A stretch of 9,603 nucleotides of DNA, from the NCBI GenBank assembly GCA_038234045.1, contig JBBSUX010000128.1, forward strand, positions 1 to 9,603, given 5' to 3'. Below, one piece after another: positions 1-5,860 of this stretch. The notes beneath the pieces are model-generated. The model worked only from the letters and a program-made list of their open reading frames with translations. It was not told the DNA's origin and searched no databases. The number at the start of each line of letters is the position of its first letter. The first letter of the stretch is position 1. This DNA comes from JBBSUX01 sp038234045 (lineage in GTDB: Bacteria > Pseudomonadota > Gammaproteobacteria > Burkholderiales > Burkholderiaceae_C). Made by a program: the position numbers and the translations under genes.

Positions 1-4
1 ATGG

Positions 5-823
5 TCACGACTTTGCGCGGCCCTCCTCGGCAGGGATTGGCCTTTCGAAATCGGAATTGATCGTCGGCTTCAGCGCGTCAGATCCGCACACCGGGCAAGC
101 GGGATTTTTTGAGGCGATTAGCGTCGTCCATTCCATCGACGACGCATCCAGCAGGCGCAGCCGGCCGGACCGAGCAAGCCCCGCCTGCAGCAGCACCGCT
201 ATCGCATCGGCGGCCTGCGTCGCGCCAATGATGCCCACGAGTGGTGACAAGACTCCCATCGTCGAGCACTGGGTTTCCGGTACAGCGGAGTCGGGCGGAA
301 AAAGACATGCGTAGCACGCCGCGGAGGGTTCGCGCAGATCGAATGTAGCGAGCTGCCCGTCCATGCGCAGAGCGGCCCCGGAAACCAGGGGCTTGTGATG
401 CAGGACGCACACCGAATTTATGAGCTGCCGCGTCGGAAAATTGTCGCTGCAGTCAAGTACGACATCGACAAGTGCTACGCGGTCCTCAAGCAGCGCTGCG
501 TCGGCACGGGCTTGTACCGGGTGCACCATAGTCTCCGGATTCAATGCGGCTATCGCTCCTGCAAGCGATACCACCTTGGTCTGCCCGACCCGCGCGAAGG
601 TGTGCCCGATCTGACGCTGCAAATTACTGATTTCAACCACATCGTCGTCGATAAGGGTGAGCTGCCCGACGCCTGATGCCGCGAGGTATAGCGCTGCAGC
701 GCATCCCAGGCCGCCAGCCCCGACGATAAGCACGTGGGCTTTCAGCAGCCGCTGTTGTCCTTGTATATCGATTTCATCGAGCAGGATGTGCCGCGAGTAG
801 CGCAGTAACTGATCGTCATTCAT
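5..823 (-). CDS. moeB: Molybdopterin-synthase adenylyltransferase MoeB (HesA/MoeB/ThiF family E1-like enzyme)
   Basis: This ATP-dependent enzyme adenylates the C-terminal glycine of a MoaD/ThiS-type sulfur carrier, priming it for sulfur transfer in molybdopterin or thiazole synthesis in the cytoplasm. The 272-residue product starts with the family's usual RYSRHILL region. It has the nucleotide-binding loop GAGGLG (residues 35-40), an acidic DDD (59-61), SDNF (126-129), and two zinc-binding CxxC pairs (C170/C173 and C243/C246). C186 sits where E. coli MoeB has its conserved cysteine. There is no C-terminal rhodanese domain, so it is the short bacterial form, with about 20 extra polar residues after the last CxxC. 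The ATG at 823 gives the canonical N-terminus, but no good Shine-Dalgarno precedes it; a terminator hairpin lies there instead. No other molybdenum-cofactor gene is in view, so a ThiF-like partner role remains possible. Confidence 0.93.
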   Translation of the reverse strand: MNDDQLLRYSRHILLDEIDIQGQQRLLKAHVLIVGAGGLGCAAALYLAASGVGQLTLIDDDVVEISNLQRQIGHTFARVGQTKVVSLAGAIAALNPETMVHPVQARADAALLEDRVALVDVVLDCSDNFPTRQLINSVCVLHHKPLVSGAALRMDGQLATFDLREPSAACYACLFPPDSAVPETQCSTMGVLSPLVGIIGATQAADAIAVLLQAGLARSGRLRLLDASSMEWTTLIASKNPACPVCGSDALKPTINSDFERPIPAEEGRAKS

Positions 824-831
824 GGTTCGAT

Positions 832-866
832 AAAAAGCCCCGCCGGGCTCTCGCCTCTGACGGGGC
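832..866 (-). terminator. Rho-independent terminator between ctpA and moeB
   Basis: Read on the minus strand, GCCCCG (866-861) pairs with CGGGGC (842-837), followed at once by TTTTT (836-832). The loop contains a small nested GGC-GAGA-GCC hairpin with a GNRA-type tetraloop. It lies 28 nt after the ctpA stop and its T-tract ends 8 nt before the moeB ATG. It therefore probably ends the gpmA/ctpA transcript and limits read-through into moeB. The plus strand lacks a T-tract, so it works in one direction. Confidence 0.75.
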
Positions 867-893
867 CTCTTGGGCGACTCTAGAGCAAGCGGC

Positions 894-2330
894 TCAGTTT
901 TCCTTCTTTTCTTCCTGGCGCTCGGTCATGGTCTTGCTGACCAGGACTGGTTGGCCTTTCAGCTGGTTGATGGCTTGCGCGAGCTGGAAGTCCTTGTCAC
1001 TTCCAAATTCCGGAGCCTTGGGCGGTGTCTTCTTTTCTGCGATATCCGCCTCGAGCAGCTTGCGAGCGTCTTCGCGCGCCTTCTCGCGGGCTGCGTCCTT
1101 CTTCTCGGGCCCTTGACCGCTATCGAGATGTTTTGCCAAGTCGGCTTCGCGGGTGCGCAAGGCGCCGAACAGGTTGCCTTCAGCGGTTTCGTCCACCATG
1201 AAGTCGGGGACGATGCCCTTGGCCTGGATTGAGCGACCGCTGGGCGTGTAGTACCGCGCGGTTGTGATCTTCAGGCCCGTATCGGGGCCGAGTGGACGCA
1301 CGGTCTGAACCGAGCCCTTGCCGAAGGTCTGGCCGCCCATGATGAGGCCGCGCTTGTTGTCCTGAAGGGCGCCTGCAACGATTTCGCTGGCGGAGGCAGA
1401 TCCCTCGTTCACCAACACGACCAGCGGAAGCGTCTTCAGCGCAGCAGGAAGCTTGCTGATTGAATCGAGACCGCCGCGGCGCTGATAGAACTCGGGCGAT
1501 GCGCGAAACACTGATTTGCTTTCCGGAAGCTGGCCATCGGTCGAAACAACGGTCGCGTTTTCAGGCAGAAACGCAGCGGATATAGCCACCGCCGAATCCA
1601 GCAAACCTCCGGGGTCGTTGCGCAGGTCCAGGATGACGCCCTTGATGTTTGGATCCTGTGCGTATAGCTCGTTGACCTTGGCAACGAAATCCTCCACCGT
1701 GCGGTCCTGGAACTGCGATATGCGCAGCCACGCATAGTCGTGATCAACAATTTTGCCGCGCACCGAATGCGTGCGGATTTCTTCGCGCGTGATCGTGACG
1801 GGGAAGGAGCGGGATTCATCCTTACGGAAGATCGTGAGCGTTACATTGGTTCCGGGTTGCCCGCGCATCCGCTTGACTGCCTCGCTGATGTTGAGGCCCT
1901 TGACCGCCGTGTCGTCGATCCTGGTGATCAGATCGTTGGTCTTGAGCCCTGCACGAAACGCCGGCGAACCCTCGATCGGTGAAACGATCTTGATCAGGCC
2001 ATCTTCCTGCGTAATCTCGATGCCGACCCCAACAAACCGTCCGGTCGTACCTTCCCGGAATTCCTTGAAGCTCTTCTTGTCGAAGTACTGGGAATGCGGA
2101 TCGAGCCCGGCAACCATGCCGGAAATCGCGTCGGTGATCAGCTTCTTGTCGTCGACCGGCTCGACATAGTCGGTCTTGATCATTCCGTACACCGCGGCAA
2201 GCTGCTGCAACTCTTCCAGCGGAAGCGGAGTGAGGGTGCCACGTGCGACCGTCTGCAATGAAACCGTCGTCAGGGCACCTGCCATGACGCCCACCGCAAT
2301 CCAGCCCGTGATCCTGAGTTTTTGACCCAT
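894..2330 (-). CDS. ctpA: C-terminal processing peptidase, S41 family (CtpA/Prc-like), exported
   Basis: This is a periplasmic serine protease that trims or degrades proteins from the C-terminus. The 478-residue product has a hydrophobic N-terminal segment (about residues 7-28, uncleaved anchor or signal peptide). A PDZ domain follows at about 98-180 (GVGIEI, then SPAFRAGLK). The S41 catalytic core has LDLRNDPGG (235-242), the nucleophile S313 in NEGSASASEI, K338 in TFGKG, and Q342. The 25- and 4-residue spacing equals the Ser-Lys-Gln arrangement known in CtpB. The tail from about 400 to 440 is rich in Lys, Glu and Ala. I chose the ATG at 2330 because it starts just before the hydrophobic segment and has an AGGGG ribosome site 4 nt upstream. 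The frame stays open to 2531, but that stretch overlaps the end of gpmA and resembles nothing. gpmA lies 109 nt upstream on the same strand, so co-transcription is likely. Confidence 0.93.
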   Translation of the reverse strand: MGQKLRITGWIAVGVMAGALTTVSLQTVARGTLTPLPLEELQQLAAVYGMIKTDYVEPVDDKKLITDAISGMVAGLDPHSQYFDKKSFKEFREGTTGRFVGVGIEITQEDGLIKIVSPIEGSPAFRAGLKTNDLITRIDDTAVKGLNISEAVKRMRGQPGTNVTLTIFRKDESRSFPVTITREEIRTHSVRGKIVDHDYAWLRISQFQDRTVEDFVAKVNELYAQDPNIKGVILDLRNDPGGLLDSAVAISAAFLPENATVVSTDGQLPESKSVFRASPEFYQRRGGLDSISKLPAALKTLPLVVLVNEGSASASEIVAGALQDNKRGLIMGGQTFGKGSVQTVRPLGPDTGLKITTARYYTPSGRSIQAKGIVPDFMVDETAEGNLFGALRTREADLAKHLDSGQGPEKKDAAREKAREDARKLLEADIAEKKTPPKAPEFGSDKDFQLAQAINQLKGQPVLVSKTMTERQEEKKEN

Positions 2331-2334
2331 ACAA

Positions 2335-2339
2335 CCCCT
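2335..2339 (-). promoter_or_regulatory. Ribosome binding site of ctpA
   Basis: AGGGG on the minus strand lies 4 nt before the ATG at 2330. It supports this internal start over the open frame extending to 2531. Confidence 0.55.
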
Positions 2340-2362
2340 GTGTTTCACAAAATCGAGATGTT

Positions 2363-2387
2363 CCTTGGAAGCAAGTCTCTTCCAAGG
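2363..2387. repeat. Perfect 9-bp inverted repeat in the gpmA-ctpA gap
   Basis: CCTTGGAAG at 2363-2371 and CTTCCAAGG at 2379-2387 are exact complements around a 7-nt loop. Neither strand has a following T-run, so a terminator is unlikely. On the minus-strand transcript the hairpin ends about 32 nt before the ctpA start codon. It could be an mRNA processing or stability element, a leader structure or a protein-binding site; the sequence does not say which. Confidence 0.6.
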
Positions 2388-2439
2388 GTTCCGCGGCCAG
2401 CAGAATAACGTCTGCAGCCGCGTAAAACGTGTGAGTCCG

Positions 2440-3183
2440 TCAGGCTTTGCCCTGGGCGGCAACTTTCGCGGCTGCCTGTTCGGCCGCTGCTGCGTCGCCC
2501 AGGTAGTAATGCCTGATGGGTTGCAGATCATCGTCGAGCTCGTATACCAGCGGAATGCCGTTGGGTATGTTGAGCCCGACGATGTCTTCGTCGGAGACCT
2601 TGTCGAGATACTTGATCAAGGCCCTGATCGAATTTCCGTGCGCAACCACCATCAGCCTGCGGCCAGCGCGTAGTGTCGGCGCCATCGACTCGCTCCAGAA
2701 GGGGAGCACGCGGGCGACAGTGTCCTTGAGGCATTCAGTCAAAGGCACCTCGCCCGGCTTGAGTCGAGCATAGCGACGGTCGTCTCGTTCGGTGCGCGGA
2801 TCGCCGGATTCAAGCGCTGGCGGCGGCACGTCGTAGCTGCGTCGCCACACAAGGACTTGCGCGTCGCCGTATTTTTTCGCGGTATCGGCTTTGTCGAGCC
2901 CCTGAAGTGCGCCGTAGTGGCGTTCGTTCAGGCGCCAGCTATGAACCACTGGCAGCCAGGTGCGGTCCATCTCGTCGAGCACATGCCAGAGCGTGCGCGT
3001 GGCACGCTTGAGGACACTGGTGTGGGCAACGTCGAAGTCCAGGCCCGCCTCCGCGAGCAAGCGTCCGGCAGCGCGCGCTTGCGCAATTCCGGTTTCAGTG
3101 AGATCGACATCGGTCCAGCCGGTAAAACGGTTTTCCAGGTTCCAGGTGGATTCGCCGTGGCGGATGAGTACAAGCTTGTGCAA
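2440..3183 (-). CDS. gpmA: 2,3-bisphosphoglycerate-dependent phosphoglycerate mutase
   Basis: This cytoplasmic enzyme interconverts 3- and 2-phosphoglycerate in glycolysis and gluconeogenesis. With the TTG start the product is 247 residues, close to the usual 250 or so. Visible features are LIRHGEST with the phospho-accepting His at residue 9, R60, NERHYG with E87, and AHGNS with the second catalytic His at 182. The C-terminal tail is Ala- and Lys-rich, as is common in proteobacterial homologues. I chose TTG at 3183 because the family begins M-x-KLVLIRHGE and because GAGGA stands 8 nt upstream. The nearest in-frame ATG, at 3270, would add 29 unrelated residues. The gene diverges from the rhodanese gene across 121 nt and is followed on the same strand by ctpA. 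Confidence 0.96.
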   Translation of the reverse strand: MHKLVLIRHGESTWNLENRFTGWTDVDLTETGIAQARAAGRLLAEAGLDFDVAHTSVLKRATRTLWHVLDEMDRTWLPVVHSWRLNERHYGALQGLDKADTAKKYGDAQVLVWRRSYDVPPPALESGDPRTERDDRRYARLKPGEVPLTECLKDTVARVLPFWSESMAPTLRAGRRLMVVAHGNSIRALIKYLDKVSDEDIVGLNIPNGIPLVYELDDDLQPIRHYYLGDAAAAEQAAAKVAAQGKA

Positions 3184-3191
3184 AAAGGGCT

Positions 3192-3196
3192 TCCTC
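3192..3196 (-). promoter_or_regulatory. Ribosome binding site fixing the TTG start of gpmA
   Basis: GAGGA on the minus strand lies 8 nt upstream of TTG 3183-3181. This close match to the anti-Shine-Dalgarno sequence, together with family alignment, decides the unusual start codon. Confidence 0.75.
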
Positions 3197-3294
3197 GCTG
3201 TGGGGATCTCGGAAAACGGGCAGCGCAGCCTGTGCCGATAACTCGTGGGATGCAGGCTGCAACCCGGCATTTTAGAATCGCTGGCTCATCATCC

Positions 3295-3299
3295 AAGGA
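3295..3299 (+). promoter_or_regulatory. Ribosome binding site fixing the GTG start of the rhodanese gene
   Basis: AAGGA lies 5 nt upstream of GTG 3305. It decides this start over the ATG at 3245, which would put about 20 polar residues before the membrane anchor. Confidence 0.7.
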
Positions 3300-3304
3300 C
3301 AGCC

Positions 3305-3712
3305 GTGCAATTCGTCATTGAAAACTGGTCGCTTTTTCTCATTGCCATCGCTTCGGGCGGCCTTTTGCTGTGGCCCATGCTGCGCGGCGCGATGGCCGGC
3401 AGTCTCACGCCTGCGCATGCGGTGCAACTGATCAACCGCGAAAAAGCGGTAGTGGTAGACGTCAGTGAGACCGAGGAATTCGCTACCGGCCATCTGGTCG
3501 GTGCGCGCAATATTCCCCTTTCCGAGCTTGAGGCGCGCCTGCCTGGAAGCGTAAAAAACAAGTCCTTGCCGCTGATTCTGGTCTGCCCGAGCGGAGCCCG
3601 CTCCCAGCGTGCCGTGGCTGTCGCCAAGAAACTCGGTTACGAGCAGGCTCAAGTCATGGCGGGCGGACTCAAGGCCTGGAAAGAAGCTAACCTTCCCTTG
3701 GAAAGAGCTTAG
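3305..3712 (+). CDS. Membrane-anchored single-domain rhodanese-like protein
   Basis: This is a predicted sulfurtransferase or sulfur carrier tethered to the inner membrane; the sulfur donor and acceptor cannot be read from sequence. The 135-residue product starts with one transmembrane segment (about residues 7-26) and then a single rhodanese domain (about 35-132). The domain shows VVDVSETEEF (50-59), GHLVGARNIPLSEL (62-75) and the active-site loop CPSGARS with C94. The arginine usual in the family's DVR-x-x-x-EF signature is serine here (S54). The active-site cysteine and loop are intact, so catalysis is plausible. It is the first gene of a plus-strand run with grxC, secB and gpsA. Pairing of rhodanese and glutaredoxin genes ahead of secB is, from memory, common in betaproteobacteria and suggests a shared thiol role. 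Confidence 0.9.
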   Translation: MQFVIENWSLFLIAIASGGLLLWPMLRGAMAGSLTPAHAVQLINREKAVVVDVSETEEFATGHLVGARNIPLSELEARLPGSVKNKSLPLILVCPSGARSQRAVAVAKKLGYEQAQVMAGGLKAWKEANLPLERA

Positions 3713-3804
3713 TCAACACCTCGGGCAACATGTGCGGAAGCTACTGCTGCCCAAGACTCACCAATCTAGTTCCCAACTCATTGATCCTTGGTAATTCGAC
3801 AAAT

Positions 3805-4077
3805 ATGCAAGCTGTCACGATGTACACCACCGCGGGATGCCCTTACTGCATCCGGGCCAAGCAAGTGCTCAAGGCGCGCGGGGTGGAGGCGATCGATGAG
3901 ATCCGCATCGATGCGCGCCCTGAAGAACGCGAAGCGATGATGAAGCGCACTGGCCGGCGCACCGTGCCGCAGATCTACATCGGTGAAACCCATGTCGGTG
4001 GATGTGACGAGCTGATGGCGCTGGACGCCAAGGGCACGCTGATGGGCCTGCTCCAGGGCGGCGTTTCGCAAAGCTGA
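3805..4077 (+). CDS. grxC: Glutaredoxin 3
   Basis: This small cytoplasmic dithiol glutaredoxin reduces disulfides and mixed disulfides using glutathione. The 90-residue product has the complete thioredoxin-fold signature: the CPYC active site (C12-C15), the cis-proline loop TVP (53-55) and the glutathione-binding GGCDEL (65-70). The length matches GrxC. I chose ATG 3805 because it gives the usual short strand before CPYC. The frame is open to about 3730, but that part shows no homology. The ribosome site is weak. The gene begins 92 nt after the rhodanese stop. The dithiol motif separates it from the monothiol CGFS type. Confidence 0.95.
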   Translation: MQAVTMYTTAGCPYCIRAKQVLKARGVEAIDEIRIDARPEEREAMMKRTGRRTVPQIYIGETHVGGCDELMALDAKGTLMGLLQGGVSQS

Positions 4078-4160
4078 AACCTGTCGCCGCAGCGCGCGCG
4101 GCCTGCGCTGAGATAATGCGCTTTCAACCCGACGCACATCGCGGCAAACTTTCTCTCAGT

Positions 4161-4174
4161 CGGCCTTCCGGCTG
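4161..4174 (+). terminator. Possible weak hairpin terminator or attenuator between grxC and secB
   Basis: CGGCC (4161-4165) can pair with GGCTG (4170-4174), with one G-U pair, around a TTCC loop, and TTT follows. The stem is only 5 bp and the T-run is short, so at most partial termination is expected. Confidence 0.25.
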
Positions 4175-4219
4175 TTTCATTCCTCAATCATTGATCTGCG
4201 CTAAAGGCGCTCTTTACAC

Positions 4220-4681
4220 ATGGCCGATTCCGCAGCAGAACCCGTATTTCAGATCCAGCGCGTCTATCTGAAGGATCTTTCCCTCGAGCAGCCGAATTCG
4301 CCCGGGATCCTGCTTGAACAAGAGCAGCCAACCGTGGATATTCAGCTCGGCGTCGATGCCACTCCTGTGACGGACGGCATCTTCGAAGTCTCGGTCACGG
4401 CCACGGTGCAAACCAAGATCGGCGAGAAGACGGTATTCCTGGTTGAGGCCAAGCAGGCCGGCATCTTCGAGATCCGCAACCTTCCCGAAGACCAAGTGGG
4501 TCAGATCCTGGGAATTGCCTGCCCGCAGATTGTTTATCCCTACCTGCGCGGAAACGTGGCCGACATCGTTCAGCGCGGCGGCTTCCCACCCGTGCATCTC
4601 GCGGAAATCAACTTCCAGGCGATGTACGAGCAGCAAAGAGCTGCAGCTGAAGGTGAGCCCGCGCAGGTCACAACGCAATAA
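4220..4681 (+). CDS. secB: Protein-export chaperone SecB
   Basis: SecB is a cytoplasmic homotetrameric chaperone that keeps preproteins unfolded and hands them to SecA for Sec-dependent export. The 153-residue product matches the family length. It carries the conserved early strand FQIQRVYLKDLSLE (10-23) and the signature region CPQIVYPYLRGNVADIVQRG (101-120), followed by GFPPVHLAEINF (121-132). The polar tail is Gln-, Glu- and Ala-rich. ATG 4220 gives the canonical N-terminus; a distant AAAGG (about 4204-4208) is the only ribosome-site candidate. It sits between grxC and gpsA in the same direction, as in many proteobacteria. Confidence 0.97.
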   Translation: MADSAAEPVFQIQRVYLKDLSLEQPNSPGILLEQEQPTVDIQLGVDATPVTDGIFEVSVTATVQTKIGEKTVFLVEAKQAGIFEIRNLPEDQVGQILGIACPQIVYPYLRGNVADIVQRGGFPPVHLAEINFQAMYEQQRAAAEGEPAQVTTQ

Positions 4682-4712
4682 TGCTGGCTCTAAAAATCTA
4701 AGCGTTTCATCG

Positions 4713-4757
4713 CTCTAGCGCTTCTTAAATATGCGCTATAAGCTATGAAAATAGTAG
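4713..4757. repeat. Dispersed palindromic repeat, copy 1 (gpsA leader and start)
   Basis: The segment contains a perfect 6-bp inverted repeat, TAGCGC (4716-4721) and GCGCTA (4733-4738), then AGCTATGAA (4741-4749) and AAATAG. TAGCGCTT and AGCTATGAA recur at exactly the same 17-nt spacing within lolB (9069-9102). From memory, it resembles a short intergenic repeat abundant in Comamonadaceae genomes; I could not verify this here. The ATG of gpsA lies inside it. Confidence 0.6.
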
Positions 4758-5773
4758 TGATCGGCGGGGGAGCTTGGGGTTCGGCGCTTGCGGCAAGCGC
4801 TGCGCGCCAGGCTACTGTGCAGTGCGAGCTGTGGTGCCGTGATACGGCCCAGGCAGACGCGATGCGCGCCACAGGTGAAAACGCGCGCTACCTTCCGGGT
4901 GTGACGCTTCCAGCGTCACTGGCAGTGCATTCGGCCGATCCCGGCGAACTGGTGTCGCGCATTAATGCTGGAAAACCGCAACTGGTGATCGTCGCTACAC
5001 CCATGTCGGCGCTGCGCGCGATGCTGCGCGGTATGGCGGCCTGCGAGGCTCCGGTGGCATGGTTGTGCAAGGGCGTGGAGCCTGCCCAAGAGCCGGGCGC
5101 TTATGGTCTGCTCGGGCATGAGATCTGCGCAGAGGAGTTGCCCAATCGACCAGCCGGGGTGCTGAGCGGCCCTAGTTTTGCCGCTGAGGTTGCAGCGGGC
5201 CAGCCGACCGCATTGGTTGCCGGGAGCCTCGACGGACATCTGCGTGCCTTGCTGGTGGAGGCGTTCCATGGCCCCTCGCTTCGCATTTATGCGCGGGAAG
5301 ATGTGATCGGTATCGAGGTGGGCGGGGCTGTCAAGAATGTGCTCGCCATTGCCACCGGACTTTGCGACGGACTTGGTCTTGGCCTGAATGCACGTGCCGC
5401 GCTGATTACCCGTGGGCTGGCCGAAATGACGCGCTTCGGCGTGGCGCTGGGCGCGCAGCCAGAAACCTTCATGGGGCTATCCGGACTTGGGGATCTGGTG
5501 CTTACAGCAACTGGGGGCTTGAGTCGAAATCGCCGAGTGGGGCTGCTGCTTGCTGAGGGCTACAGCGCAGCTGAGGCGGTCGCGTCGCTAGGCCATGTGG
5601 CAGAAGGCGTGTATTGCGCCTATACGGTGCTTCAGCGCGCCGAGGCGCTGGTTGTCGATATGCCGATCACGCGGGCTGTCGTAGATGTGATCCAAGGTCG
5701 CACCGATGCGCGTGCTGCGGCCGCATCGCTGATGGAGCGCGAGCCTGCTCCCGAGGCGCGCCCGTCAAAGTGA
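4745..5773 (+). CDS. gpsA: NAD(P)-dependent glycerol-3-phosphate dehydrogenase
   Basis: GpsA reduces dihydroxyacetone phosphate to sn-glycerol 3-phosphate, the backbone of membrane phospholipids, in the cytoplasm. The 342-residue product has the Rossmann loop GGGAWG (7-12), CKG (108-110), SGPSFAAEVA (141-150), the catalytic Lys K197 in GGAVKN, NARAALITRG (215-224), GLGDLVLT (247-254) and SRNRRVG (260-266). Length and motif spacing fit the family. The ATG at 4745 puts the Rossmann strand at residue 3 as expected, but no Shine-Dalgarno is visible. A palindromic repeat copy occupies the leader and the first codons. It is last in the plus-strand run and is followed by a terminator shared with rplY. 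Confidence 0.97.
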   Translation: MKIVVIGGGAWGSALAASAARQATVQCELWCRDTAQADAMRATGENARYLPGVTLPASLAVHSADPGELVSRINAGKPQLVIVATPMSALRAMLRGMAACEAPVAWLCKGVEPAQEPGAYGLLGHEICAEELPNRPAGVLSGPSFAAEVAAGQPTALVAGSLDGHLRALLVEAFHGPSLRIYAREDVIGIEVGGAVKNVLAIATGLCDGLGLGLNARAALITRGLAEMTRFGVALGAQPETFMGLSGLGDLVLTATGGLSRNRRVGLLLAEGYSAAEAVASLGHVAEGVYCAYTVLQRAEALVVDMPITRAVVDVIQGRTDARAAAASLMEREPAPEARPSK

Positions 5774-5789
5774 ACGGGTGAAAAGGCAC

Positions 5790-5816
5790 AAAAAAAAGAG
5801 CCCATACGGGCTCTTT
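5790..5816 (-). terminator. Bidirectional Rho-independent terminator between gpsA and rplY
   Basis: AAAGAGCCC (5795-5803) and GGGCTCTTT (5808-5816) form a perfect 9-bp stem with a 4-nt loop. On the minus strand the hairpin is followed by an uninterrupted T-run (A at 5790-5797 on the plus strand), making a strong terminator for rplY. On the plus strand only three T residues follow, so it can end gpsA transcription less efficiently. Confidence 0.9.
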
Positions 5817-5833
5817 CGGGGCAACGGTGTGCA

Positions 5834-5851
5834 GAGGGTCCGAAGACCCTC
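5834..5851 (-). other. Stable cUUCGg hairpin just after rplY
   Basis: GAGGGTC and GACCCTC form a 7-bp perfect stem. On the minus-strand RNA the loop is UUCG closed by C-G, one of the most stable RNA tetraloops. It begins 9 nt after the rplY stop codon and has no T-run. It may protect the mRNA 3' end or help release, together with the true terminator about 18 nt further on. Confidence 0.6.
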
Positions 5852-5860
5852 CGAACTGCC

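Noticed and set aside
870..1232. 120-residue hydrophobic plus-strand frame opposite the end of ctpA
   Set aside because: The apparent hydrophobicity comes from the complement of the Lys/Glu-rich ctpA tail codons; no start signal or domain is seen.
2331..2531. N-terminal extension of ctpA to 2531
   Set aside because: It would overlap the 3' end of gpmA, adds polar residues before the export signal, and the internal ATG at 2330 has a ribosome site.
3184..3270. ATG start of gpmA at 3270
   Set aside because: The 29 added residues match nothing in the family; TTG 3183 has GAGGA at good spacing and gives the canonical N-terminus.
4112..4117. GATAAT as a -10 box for secB
   Set aside because: It is a good -10 match but no acceptable -35 box stands at 16-18 nt, so it was not listed as a promoter.
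4198..4210. GCGC-TAAAG-GCGC hairpin with the secB ribosome site in its loop
   Set aside because: The stem is only 4 bp and low-information in GC-rich DNA; not enough to claim a regulatory structure.
4731..4748. A five-codon ORF (ATG CGC TAT AAG CTA TGA) whose stop overlaps the gpsA ATG
   Set aside because: It looks like a coupling leader peptide, but it has no ribosome site and lies in the palindromic repeat, so chance is the better explanation.
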